A DNA stretch of 64,000 nt from Methylobacterium sp. 2A (GTDB lineage: Bacteria; Pseudomonadota; Alphaproteobacteria; Rhizobiales; Beijerinckiaceae), in the NCBI RefSeq assembly GCF_009806555.1, contig NZ_VUOK01000021.1, positions 124,001 through 188,000 on the forward strand, read 5' to 3'. The position numbers and the translations under genes are program-made. Below the pieces are notes generated by a model. It made no database searches. It had not been told where the DNA came from and saw only the letters and a list, made by a program, of their open reading frames with translations. Positions 34,725-45,317 of this stretch are shown piece after piece. The stretch's first letter is position 1, and every line of letters starts with the position of its first letter.

Positions 34725-34749
34725 CATCAACCCCAAATGACGAATGACC
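34725..34749 (-). repeat. right terminal inverted repeat
   Basis: 25 bp beginning CATCAACCCCAAA on the + strand, the inverted copy of 33415-33439. With GGGG at 34720-34723 its CCCC can form a small hairpin, a possible 3' part of a guide RNA scaffold. Confidence 0.75.
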
Positions 34750-34757
34750 GTTTTTAA
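34750..34757. repeat. 8-bp target site duplication, right copy
   Basis: GTTTTTAA, identical to 33407-33414, directly following the right terminal repeat. Confidence 0.75.
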
Positions 34758-34821
34758 CAGCATAGGGTGTGGACGGCCGCGCCTCGGGACGGTTGCGCCT
34801 CGTCTGGAGGCGGCTACCGCG

Positions 34822-34827
34822 TATAGT
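34822..34827 (+). promoter_or_regulatory. possible -10 box of a leaderless Argonaute transcript
   Basis: TATAGT ends five bases before the Argonaute ATG at 34833. A start site about seven bases downstream would coincide with the ATG, giving a leaderless mRNA. A GGAGG occurs at 34806-34810 but is too far from the ATG to act as a Shine-Dalgarno. No matching -35 was found. Confidence 0.3.
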
Positions 34828-34832
34828 GCGGC

Positions 34833-37136
34833 ATGGCTTTCCGTCCCGGCGAAAGGGTCCGCCCGCAACTCGCCTTGAACGCGATCCGCGTCCTGACGCC
34901 TCCGGGTTCGATCCCGGCTTCGGTGGTCCCGTTCGACCGTGCGCTGCTCCACGCCTACCTCGACCGGCCGGAGAACGACGTGTTCGCGACCCGGCACGAC
35001 GGGACGGACATGGCGGTCGTGCCCCTCATCGCCGGGGCGAACCTCCCGACTGACAGGATGGAACTGCCCGCGGCCGAGCACCTTCGGCTCGTGTCGGCGT
35101 TGACCCGCGAGGCGGTCTTCCGGCTGCTCGCGGCCTCCCCGGAGGCCGGCCTCCTGATCCGCAGGAGGCCGCCGACCGTCGCCGGAAAGCGGGAGAACGT
35201 CCTCGCCGAGGACGTCGGCCTGCCCGGTTGGCTGAGGAAGCGGCTGGTCCTGGAGTTCGACACGCGCATCCTGCGGCCGCCCCGGGGCGACGCCTACGTC
35301 GTCCTGACCTGCGCCAAGCGGCTGCGCACGATCATCGACGCGTCGTGCCGGACGCTCCTCGAACTCGGCGTGCCGCTGACCGGCGCCGCGGTCTCGTCCT
35401 GGCGCGAGGATCCCGACCCGAAGGTGTCGCGGCGGCTCGCCTACGCGGGCCGCGTCGTCGAGGTCGGGCGGGACACGCTGACCCTGGACGATCACGGCGC
35501 CGGCCCCTCCGTCGTGTCGAGTGGGGAGGTCTTCCTCGAACCCACGCGCGCCAACTTCAACAAGGTGGTCGAGGTCATCACGCAGGGGCAGTCCGAGCGG
35601 GCGCTCAAGGCGGTCCAGAGAGCCGAGGCGGAGTGGCATGGCGGCGCGCGGACCATGGAGATCGTGCACGGGGTGCTGACCCAGCTCGGGAACCGGGCGA
35701 TGGACCTGGCCGACGGCGTCCCGCTCCGTCTAGGAGGGCTGCTCGACCAAGCCGTCGACGCAGCCTCCTTCCCGCCCGCGGAGGCCGTGTGGAGACCGAA
35801 GCTGTCGTTCGACCCGGTCCGTTCGTCCGAGACCTCGAACGGCTGGAAGCAGCAGAGCCTGGACCGCATCGGACCGTTCGACCGGCAGACGTTCGAGCCG
35901 AAGAGGCCGCGCATCGCGGTCCTTCACCAGGCCGGACGCCGCGACGAGGTCGCCGCTGCGATGCAAGATTTCCTGCACGGCAGGCCCGACATCGCGAGCG
36001 AAACGGGCCTCGTCCCCCACGGCGGCGGGCTGCTCGGCCGGTTCAGGCTGGACGAGCCCGAGATCCGTTATTTCGAGGCCGCAGGTCGCAGCGGTCCGGC
36101 CTATGCCGACGCCGCACGGACCGCCCTCAGGGATGCGGCGGCGCGCGACGAGCCGTGGGACCTCGCGATGGTGCAGGTGGAGCGGGCCCTGCAGGAGCGG
36201 CCGCACGCCGATAGCCCGTACTGGATGAGCAAGGCGACCTTCCTCAAGCGGGACGTGCCGGTCCAGGCGCTCTCGACCGAGATGCTGGGCCTCGACGCGT
36301 TCGGGTACGCGAACGCGCTGGCCAACATGAGCCTGGCGACCTACGCCAAGCTCGGCGGCGCTCCCTGGCTGCTCGTCGCGCGTTCGCCGACCGATCATGA
36401 ACTGGTCGTCGGGCTGGGGTCGCACACTGTCAAGGAGGGTCGCCGCGGCCCCGGCGAGCGGTTCGTCGGCATCGCGACGGTCTTCTCCAGCCAGGGCCAC
36501 TATCTCCTCGACGCCCGGACGGGGGCGGTTCCGTTCGAGGCCTTCCCTGCCGCGTTGAGCGACAGCATCGTCGACGCCATCGGGCGCATCGGCCGGGAGG
36601 AGGCGTGGCGTCCCGGCGATGCGGTGAGGCTCGTCTTCCACGCGTTCACGCAGCTCAGCCGGGAGACGGTGCAGGCCGTCGAGACGGCGGTCGCGGGGAT
36701 CGGGGCGACGAACGTGAGCTTCGCGTTCCTGCACGTCGTCGAGGATCATCCGTTCACGCTGTTCGACCGCGCCTGGCCCGACGGCAAGGGCGCCTTCGCG
36801 CCGGAGCGGGGGCAGGCGGTGCGATTGAGCGAGCGGGAGTGGCTCCTCTCGCTGACAGGACGCAAGGAGGTGAAGTCGGCCTCGCAAGGCCTGCCCGGTC
36901 CGGTGCTCCTCCGCCTCCACGACAGCTCGACCTATCGGGACATGGCGGTCCTCGTGCGTCAGGCGTCGGATTTCGCGTTCCATTCCTGGCGCACGTTCGG
37001 GCCGTCCGGCCTGCCCATCCCGCTCGTCTACGCCGACGAGATCGCCAAGCAGCTGTCGGGCCTGGAGCGGACGCCGGGCTGGGACGCGGATGCCGCCGAG
37101 GGCGGTCGCGTGATGAGGAAGCCGTGGTTCCTCTGA
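34833..37136 (+). CDS. long prokaryotic Argonaute, catalytically inactive PIWI
   Basis: 767 residues. The MID/PIWI part is clear: YWMSKATFLKRDVPVQALS (about 463-481), the 5'-phosphate pocket with Tyr and Lys; then ANALANMSLATYAKLGGAPWLL; and a C-terminal stretch HSWRTFGPSGLPIPLVYADEIAKQLSGL. In active enzymes the first catalytic Asp follows a VGID-type strand; here it reads VVGLGSHT (about 524-531), so the DEDX tetrad is broken. This suits long-B pAgos, which use guides to recognise invader nucleic acid and trigger a partner effector. The overlapping nuclease gene is that effector. Confidence 0.85.
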   Translation: MAFRPGERVRPQLALNAIRVLTPPGSIPASVVPFDRALLHAYLDRPENDVFATRHDGTDMAVVPLIAGANLPTDRMELPAAEHLRLVSALTREAVFRLLAASPEAGLLIRRRPPTVAGKRENVLAEDVGLPGWLRKRLVLEFDTRILRPPRGDAYVVLTCAKRLRTIIDASCRTLLELGVPLTGAAVSSWREDPDPKVSRRLAYAGRVVEVGRDTLTLDDHGAGPSVVSSGEVFLEPTRANFNKVVEVITQGQSERALKAVQRAEAEWHGGARTMEIVHGVLTQLGNRAMDLADGVPLRLGGLLDQAVDAASFPPAEAVWRPKLSFDPVRSSETSNGWKQQSLDRIGPFDRQTFEPKRPRIAVLHQAGRRDEVAAAMQDFLHGRPDIASETGLVPHGGGLLGRFRLDEPEIRYFEAAGRSGPAYADAARTALRDAAARDEPWDLAMVQVERALQERPHADSPYWMSKATFLKRDVPVQALSTEMLGLDAFGYANALANMSLATYAKLGGAPWLLVARSPTDHELVVGLGSHTVKEGRRGPGERFVGIATVFSSQGHYLLDARTGAVPFEAFPAALSDSIVDAIGRIGREEAWRPGDAVRLVFHAFTQLSRETVQAVETAVAGIGATNVSFAFLHVVEDHPFTLFDRAWPDGKGAFAPERGQAVRLSEREWLLSLTGRKEVKSASQGLPGPVLLRLHDSSTYRDMAVLVRQASDFAFHSWRTFGPSGLPIPLVYADEIAKQLSGLERTPGWDADAAEGGRVMRKPWFL

Positions 37137-38473
37137 GCGACGGGCCCGGCGTCGCCGACATCCGGGCCGGCCTAGCGGCCGCCTCCCGTGAAGGGGACAC
37201 GTCCCCCCTCGTCCAGGCCTTTCGGGCCTGGGTCCTCGGGGCCGCGGGTCCGATGGGGGATCTCGCCGCCGCTGCCGCGGTGGCCCTCGGGTCGCCGGGT
37301 GGTCGCTCCGCCGGGCACGTGGCGATCCTCGGCTACGGCGCGACCGACCCGGGACTTGCCGAGGCGTTCTCCGGTACGTTCCGCGAAGGCGTCGCGTGGC
37401 TCGGGGCGCGGAGCTGGTTCAGGCCGCATCTGCCACCGACCCTTGAGGCCGACGGCCTGTCCGCCCTCGGCCTCGCGCTGGGCGTGAACCGCCTGCTCCA
37501 CCGCCGCGATGCCGCGTGGCTCGGCGCGCTGGTGGTGCGCGGCGCCACGGCCGCGGGGCTTTCGGATCTCAACCGTTCCCTGATGGTCGCGGCGGCACAC
37601 ATCCTCGAAGCGCCCGCCCGGCGCGACCTCGCGACGATGCTGCCGGAGGCACGGGTCGCGCTCGCCGATCTCGGCATCGTCCCGGCCGACGCGGAATGCC
37701 GACGGCCCGCTTGGCGTAACGTGTTGCGCTTCGAGCCCGCCATGGGCGACCCGGCGCGGGCGGCGCTAACCCTCCGGGCCTTCGAAGCCCTGTGCGAGAC
37801 CAACATGCCGGCCCGCCTCGGGCGTCTCGAACCAGGGGACGTCCTGCGGGTGCTGCAGGGCGTGGAGCGGTCGTTGCGGCTCTGGACCTGGGAGGAGCGA
37901 CCGCGCACGCCCAGGTCAGCGCTGGTCCGTTGGGATATCGAGAACGAGTACCACGTCCAGAACCTGCTCTGGACGACCTTGGCACCGCTCTTCCCCGACC
38001 TCAACGCGGAGGAGTACACGCCGCCGGTCGGGCACAAGAACCCTCGGATGGACCTGACCGTACCGAGCCTGGGCCTGGTCATCGAGGTGAAGTTCGTCCG
38101 GGCGGGCGTATCGTTCGCCAAGATCGTCGAGGAGATCGCGGCCGACGCGGCGCTCTACCGCGTGGACCCGAAATGGCGCGTGCTGATCCCGTTCGTATGG
38201 GACGACTCGTTCCGCACGGAGGAGCACCCGAAGCTGATCGAGGGCCTCCGTAAGCTTGAGATGGTCCACGACGCGGTGGTGATCCCGCGCCCCGGCAAAA
38301 TGGAGAGGGATGCCGGAGACCGCATTCGTCCCGGGCGGACCGGAACCCGTCGCGCTTCGAAGGCGGGAGCACCCGGGATCGATGACATCGCACAATGCCC
38401 GGATTCCGAAGCATCCGAGTCCACGCCCCGGCGGGTCAACCGGAACGTCGGGGTCTTAAAGTCCCGGACCTAG
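37124..38473 (+). CDS. Argonaute-associated PD-(D/E)XK nuclease effector
   Basis: 449 residues from the GTG at 37124, overlapping the Argonaute end by 13 bases with GAGG five bases upstream. The N-terminal 260 residues are mostly helical and unassigned. The C-terminal domain has the restriction-nuclease core: Asp310 in PRMDLTV, then Glu321-Val-Lys323 in GLVIEVKFVRAG. A long charged tail follows from about residue 390. Pairs of inactive long Argonautes with such nucleases cause abortive infection by degrading DNA once the guide finds its target. The pairing is established for the class; this protein's role is inferred. Confidence 0.82.
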   Translation: MVPLSDGPGVADIRAGLAAASREGDTSPLVQAFRAWVLGAAGPMGDLAAAAAVALGSPGGRSAGHVAILGYGATDPGLAEAFSGTFREGVAWLGARSWFRPHLPPTLEADGLSALGLALGVNRLLHRRDAAWLGALVVRGATAAGLSDLNRSLMVAAAHILEAPARRDLATMLPEARVALADLGIVPADAECRRPAWRNVLRFEPAMGDPARAALTLRAFEALCETNMPARLGRLEPGDVLRVLQGVERSLRLWTWEERPRTPRSALVRWDIENEYHVQNLLWTTLAPLFPDLNAEEYTPPVGHKNPRMDLTVPSLGLVIEVKFVRAGVSFAKIVEEIAADAALYRVDPKWRVLIPFVWDDSFRTEEHPKLIEGLRKLEMVHDAVVIPRPGKMERDAGDRIRPGRTGTRRASKAGAPGIDDIAQCPDSEASESTPRRVNRNVGVLKSRT

Positions 38474-38651
38474 GCGATCCATACCCCGAAGGCCTCGGTG
38501 GCCACGGCGCTCAGCGGGTAACCGCCTTCGAAGCGTTGGATGTCGGTCTCCCAAAGCACCAACGAAAGGTCGACGTTGACAGCGAAGAGCATCTCTGAAT
38601 CAATGCTCTCCCAGCTTGTGCCGACCGGCGGATATGCCACCGGGGTCAGGC

Positions 38652-38705
38652 TTCTCAGTAAATCGGTCCAAATAAATCGCTTCCCGGGACATGTTTTACT
38701 GAGAA
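38652..38705. repeat. 11-bp perfect inverted repeat between defence island and gyrB
   Basis: TTCTCAGTAAA (38652-38662) and TTTACTGAGAA (38695-38705) are exact reverse complements around a 32-bp spacer. An inner GTCC/GGAC pair lengthens the stem. The region is AT-rich for this window and lies between two convergent genes (nuclease effector and gyrB). It is probably a bidirectional terminator or the scar of an island junction. Confidence 0.45.
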
Positions 38706-38720
38706 ATTACAGGCGATTGG

Positions 38721-41189
<2,469 letters not shown>

Positions 41190-41343
41190 TTACGCGACGG
41201 AGGGACTCGCGCCGTCAGGCGCCCACGCCTGAACTCTCACTCGGTCTGCCTGATATAGGGGTTCCACATTGAGTTTGCACGATTTTTGCGCGCCCAGGGC
41301 GGGGCCCCGGGTGCTTTTCTGACGCTCCCGGCTTAACGGCGCG

Positions 41344-42306
41344 TTAGCCCTCGATTCCGCCCGCGCTGGCTTCGTCGAGGCGCGTGATCGCCTCGGGCGA
41401 TAGCGTCAGCCGGGCCGCGCCCAGCAGCTCGTCGAGCTGCGCCACCGAGGTGGCGCTGGCGATCGGCGCGGTGATGCCCGGCCGGGCGATGATCCAGGCG
41501 AGCGCCACCTGCGCCGGGCTCGCCCCGTGTGCCGACGCGGCCGAATCGAGCGCGTCGAGCAGGGCGAAGCCGCGCGGGTTGAGATACTTCGCGACGCGGT
41601 TCTCCCGGGGACGGCCGGCGGCATCCTGCGCGGACCGGTATTTCCCCGTGAGGAAGCCCGCCGCCAGCGAGAAGTAGCCGATCACGCCGACCTGCTCGGC
41701 CCGGCACAGCGGCTCCAGCTCGGCCTCGTAGCCGCGCTCGGCGAGGCTGTAATCCGGCTGCAGGCACTCGTAGCGCGGCAGGCCCGCGGAGGCCGAGAGC
41801 GCCAGCACCTCCTTGAGCCGACCGGCTTCGTAGTTCGACGCGCCGATCACGCGCACCTTGCCGGCGGCGATCAGGCGCTCGTAGGCGCGCAGGGTCTCCT
41901 CCAGCGCCACATCGGCATCGTCGAGATGCGACTGGTAGAGATCGATCCGGTCGGTTTGCAGCCGCCGCAGGGACGCCTCGCAGGCCCGCTCGACATGCTG
42001 CGCCGAGAGGCCCTTGCCGGCCTCGCCCATATCCATGCCGACCTTGGTGGCGAGCACGACCCGGTCGCGCACCCCCGGCCTGGCCGCGAACCAGCGCCCG
42101 ATCACCGTCTCGGATTCGCCGCCCGCGTGGCCCGGCGCCCAGCGCGAATAGACGTCGGCCGTGTCGATGAAGTCGAAGCCCTGATCCACGAACCGGTCGA
42201 GGATCGCGAAGGAGGTCGCCTCGTCGGCGGTCCAGCCGAAGACGTTGCCGCCCAGGCAGAAGGGCGCGACCGTGAGAGCGGAGCGGCCGATGCGGCGCTT
42301 GTCCAT
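41344..42306 (-). CDS. aldo/keto reductase
   Basis: 320 residues of the AKR family (AKR11/12-like), NADPH-dependent oxidoreductase. Landmarks: DFIDTADVYSRW with catalytic Asp and Tyr, VLATKVGM with Lys, QSHLDD with His, and the cofactor end ASATSVAQLDELLGAARLTL. The start at 42306 is five bases before the stop of the upstream MBL-fold gene, so the two are probably co-transcribed. The substrate is unknown; small sugar or carbonyl compounds are typical. Confidence 0.92.
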   Translation of the reverse strand: MDKRRIGRSALTVAPFCLGGNVFGWTADEATSFAILDRFVDQGFDFIDTADVYSRWAPGHAGGESETVIGRWFAARPGVRDRVVLATKVGMDMGEAGKGLSAQHVERACEASLRRLQTDRIDLYQSHLDDADVALEETLRAYERLIAAGKVRVIGASNYEAGRLKEVLALSASAGLPRYECLQPDYSLAERGYEAELEPLCRAEQVGVIGYFSLAAGFLTGKYRSAQDAAGRPRENRVAKYLNPRGFALLDALDSAASAHGASPAQVALAWIIARPGITAPIASATSVAQLDELLGAARLTLSPEAITRLDEASAGGIEG

Positions 42307-42311
42307 CGGCT

Positions 42312-42968
42312 TCAATCCTGCAGGAACGGGTTGGAGACGCGCTCCTCGCCGAGCGTGCCGGTCGGGCCGTGGCCCGGGATGAAGGCGAGATCGTCGCCGA
42401 GCGGCAGAACCTTCTCCTTGATCGCCCGGATCAGCTGCTCGTGGTTGCCGCCGGGCAGATCGGTGCGGCCGACCGAGCCTTTGAACACGACGTCGCCCAC
42501 CAGGGCGAAGCGCGCGTCGCGGCTGACGAACACGACGCTGCCGGGGGAATGGCCGGGGCAGTGCAGGATGTCGAAGTCGAGACCGCCCACCGTCACGGCG
42601 TCGCCCTCGTTCAGCCAGCGGTCCGGGGTCAGGGCCCGGGCCTCGCCAAGCCCGTAATTGGCCGCCGTCTCGGGCAGGGAGTCGAGGAGGAACTTGTCGG
42701 CGAGGTGCGGACCTTCCACCGGGACGCCGAGGCGCTCGCGCAGCTCGTCGGCGCCGGCGGCGTGGTCGACATGGCCGTGCGTCAGAAGGATCTTCTCGAC
42801 CGTCACGCCCTGCTCGCGGATCGCCGCCTCGATCCGGTCCAAGTCCCCGCCGGGATCCACCACGGCGCCGACCTTGGTGGCATCGTCCCAGATCAGGGTG
42901 CAATTCTGCTGGAAGGGCGTGACCGGGATGATCCCGGCGCGTGGCGTACCTGGCATGTCGTTCCGCAT
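42312..42968 (-). CDS. MBL-fold metallo-hydrolase (glyoxalase-II-like)
   Basis: 218 residues. The metal-binding signature THGHVDHAAG is followed by HCPGHSPGS, VGDVVFKGSVGR and PGHGP, giving the dinuclear zinc/iron site of the beta-lactamase fold. The compact form without a C-terminal helical domain is like YcbL-type hydrolases that act on glutathione or related thioesters. The start may be 42968 or ATG 42956. Confidence 0.9.
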   Translation of the reverse strand: MRNDMPGTPRAGIIPVTPFQQNCTLIWDDATKVGAVVDPGGDLDRIEAAIREQGVTVEKILLTHGHVDHAAGADELRERLGVPVEGPHLADKFLLDSLPETAANYGLGEARALTPDRWLNEGDAVTVGGLDFDILHCPGHSPGSVVFVSRDARFALVGDVVFKGSVGRTDLPGGNHEQLIRAIKEKVLPLGDDLAFIPGHGPTGTLGEERVSNPFLQD

Positions 42969-43045
42969 GTTGGCAGCGCCGCTCCGGACGCCCTCGGTCC
43001 GAGTCTAGCGCAGAACGCGCACCGGCGGCACCCTGCGCGATCGGT

Positions 43046-43429
43046 TCAGGCCGCGTCGCCTCTCGGGCGGCGCAGGCTCTCGTGGAGCGTCAGCATCTCG
43101 GCCATGCCGAGGGCGCGCGTGCTCCAGCGTGTCTCCGCCGTGTTGACCTGCGTGAACCGGTCGTGGGACCGTCCGCCATAGGCACCGAACAGAGCCCTGC
43201 CGGCCTCGAACGCCCCGTCGCCCGTGGCCGTCTCGTCCGGCCGGTCGATCCGATAGGATGGCGTCGGCGATCGGCCGGTGACGCCGATCCGGACCCAGGC
43301 GTCACCGTAATGCTTCTGGCACATCCGCATGGTGACAAGAACCTGACGCAGATAGGCCTCGCCGTCCGCGAGGTCCGGCAGGATGTCGGCGATCGTCGCG
43401 TCCGAGGGATAATGCTTCGTCCGGGCCAT
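43046..43429 (-). CDS. conserved hypothetical protein
   Basis: 127 residues from ATG 43429, which has AGGTGGG just upstream; a longer start at 43486 lacks such support. The sequence has an N-terminal helix (ATIADILPDLADGEAYLRQVLVTMRMCQKHYG) and a Ser/Arg-rich remainder. No signal peptide or membrane segment. I do not recognise a family. It lies 67 bp from the glucosidase-like gene on the same strand. Confidence 0.6.
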   Translation of the reverse strand: MARTKHYPSDATIADILPDLADGEAYLRQVLVTMRMCQKHYGDAWVRIGVTGRSPTPSYRIDRPDETATGDGAFEAGRALFGAYGGRSHDRFTQVNTAETRWSTRALGMAEMLTLHESLRRPRGDAA

Positions 43430-43496
43430 GTCCCACCTCGCTCCGGCCTGTCCTATCGGTTCGGCCGGACGAGCGCGAGGCGTCATCGGGCCGTCC

Positions 43497-45164
43497 TCAT
43501 GCCGGCCGCCGCTTCAACAGCGCGTCGAGCCCGCCGACGCGGTACCAGTGGTAGCCGTAGCCTTCCAGAAACACACAATGCGTGCCGTCGTCCCGGACCG
43601 CGCTGCGCGCGCCGGTGAGCACGTCGACCAGCACGTCGTGCTCCGGATCCGGGCTGCCGGATTCGAGGGCGATCTCCACCGGCTCCGCCGCGAGGTTGTG
43701 CACGCACAGGACGGCGTTGCCGCGCCATTCGTAGCGCAGGGCCAGCACCGAGTTCTTGCCCGTCGGCACCGCGACGACATCGCCCCAGCCGATCTCCGGC
43801 GTTTCCTTGCGCTGGCGGATGATGCTCTGCATCCAGTTGAGCAGCGAATCCCGCTCGTGGCGCTGGTCGGCGACGTTGACGTGCGCGTAGCCGTAGGGCC
43901 CGTGATCGATCACCGGAAGCACGGTGGTGTCGGCCTTGGAGAAGCCACCCTGGTGCTCGCCGGTCCACTGCATCGGCGTGCGGGCGCAATCCCGCTCCTT
44001 CAGCGCGAGGTCGTCGCCCATGCCGATCTCGTCGCCGTAGCGCAGCACGGGCGTGCCGGGCAGGGTGAACATCAGCGAGTAGGCCATCCGGATGCGCCGC
44101 GGGTCGCCCGCCAGCATCGGGGCGAAGCGGCGGCGGATGCCCCGGTCGTAGAGCTGCATGTGCTTCTCCGGCCCGAATTCCGCGAACACGGCCTGCCGCT
44201 GCGCCTCGGTGAGCCGCCCCAGATCCAGCTCGTCATGGTTTCGCAGGAAGATGCCCCACTGGCACGAGAGCGGCCGCGGCTTCGTCTTCTCGATCGCCTT
44301 CACGAGGGGCCGGGCATCGTGGCCGGCCAGAGCGTAGAAGGTCGCCTGATTGACCTGGAAGTTGAACATCATGTGCATGCGGTCGGCGTCGTCGCCGAAA
44401 TAGGCGAAATCCTGGTTCGGCAGGATGTTGGCCTCGGCCAGGATAATGGCGTCGCCCTGCCGCCATTGCAGGAACTCGCGGAAGTCGCGCAGCATGTCGA
44501 ACTGCTCGCGCGGCTTGCCGCCGACATCGGCGCCCTTCTCGGCGATGACGAAGGGCACCGCGTCCATCCGGAAGCCCGAGACGCCGAGCTGGATCCAGAA
44601 GCCCATGATCTTCAGGATCTCGGCCAGCACCGCGGGGTTGGCGGTGTTCAGATCCGGCTGGAAGTTGAAGAACCGGTGGAAGTACCAGGCCTTGGCCTTC
44701 GCATCGTAGGTCCAGGTCGTGTCCTGCACGCCGGGAAAGACCATCCCCTCGTCGGCGGTGGCCGGCCGCTCGTCCGACCAGACATACCAGTCGCGGTAGG
44801 GGGAGTTCGGATCGGCGCGGGCGGCCTGGAACCAGGGATGCTGGTCCGACGTGTGGTTGACCACGAGGTCGATGAGCACGCGCAGGCCCCGCTGCTTGGC
44901 GGCGTGCGTGAAGGCCACGAAGTCGCCGAGCGAGCCGTAGGCGGGATCGACACCGTAATAATCCGCGATGTCGTAGCCGCCATCCTTCTTGGGCGAGGGC
45001 TGGAACGGCATCAGCCAGATCGCGGTGGCGCCGAGCCCCTGGATGTAGTCGAGCCGGCGCTCAAGCCCGGCGAAGTCCCCGACGCCGTCGCCGTTGGCGT
45101 CCATGAAGGTGCCGACCGACAGGCAGTAGATGACGGCGTTCTTGTACCACAAGTCGGTGATCAT
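43497..45164 (-). CDS. GH13 alpha-glucosidase / trehalose-synthase-like enzyme
   Basis: 555 residues with the full GH13 barrel: DLVVNHTSDQHPWF, nucleophile Asp in GFRMDAV, acid/base Glu in IILAEANI, and transition-state Asp in FLRNHDELD. A C-terminal beta domain follows (LCVHNLAAEPVEIALES). The order and the WYKNAVIYCLSVGTF opening are closest to trehalose synthase or GH13 maltose/trehalose-acting enzymes. No fused maltokinase domain is present. It is cytoplasmic, without signal peptide, and divergent from the PBP gene with 153 bp between starts. Confidence 0.85.
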   Translation of the reverse strand: MITDLWYKNAVIYCLSVGTFMDANGDGVGDFAGLERRLDYIQGLGATAIWLMPFQPSPKKDGGYDIADYYGVDPAYGSLGDFVAFTHAAKQRGLRVLIDLVVNHTSDQHPWFQAARADPNSPYRDWYVWSDERPATADEGMVFPGVQDTTWTYDAKAKAWYFHRFFNFQPDLNTANPAVLAEILKIMGFWIQLGVSGFRMDAVPFVIAEKGADVGGKPREQFDMLRDFREFLQWRQGDAIILAEANILPNQDFAYFGDDADRMHMMFNFQVNQATFYALAGHDARPLVKAIEKTKPRPLSCQWGIFLRNHDELDLGRLTEAQRQAVFAEFGPEKHMQLYDRGIRRRFAPMLAGDPRRIRMAYSLMFTLPGTPVLRYGDEIGMGDDLALKERDCARTPMQWTGEHQGGFSKADTTVLPVIDHGPYGYAHVNVADQRHERDSLLNWMQSIIRQRKETPEIGWGDVVAVPTGKNSVLALRYEWRGNAVLCVHNLAAEPVEIALESGSPDPEHDVLVDVLTGARSAVRDDGTHCVFLEGYGYHWYRVGGLDALLKRRPA

Positions 45165-45317
45165 GCGGCCCCCGGCATCGTCGCGCCTCCAGAACGTGGG
45201 GCCGGCCCAAAGCGTTGCCGTTTGTTGCGTCCTTAAATCAGCCGCGTTGTGCACGCCCTGTTCAGGCGCGCGCCCGGACGGTCCGGCTCGCCCGTTGCGT
45301 CCCCGAATCCGGCCCGT

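Larger units (their letters stand above)
33415..34749 (+). mobile_element. 1,335-bp TIR element carrying only tnpB
   Basis: Bounded by 25-bp terminal inverted repeats (22 of 25 identical) and flanked on both sides by the 8-bp duplication GTTTTTAA. The only gene inside is tnpB. IS200/IS605 elements, the usual home of tnpB, have neither TIRs nor target duplications because they move as single strands through TnpA. TIRs starting GG plus an 8-bp AT-rich duplication point to a DDE transposase, for example an ISL3-like one, acting in trans; that family guess is inference. A guide-RNA scaffold might cover the tnpB 3' end and right TIR, reading into 34,750 onward. Confidence 0.75.

Noticed and set aside
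41281..41330. GC hairpin followed by TTTT between gyrB and the aldo/keto reductase
   Set aside because: The T-run is on the plus strand, where no gene ends; both neighbours are on the minus strand.
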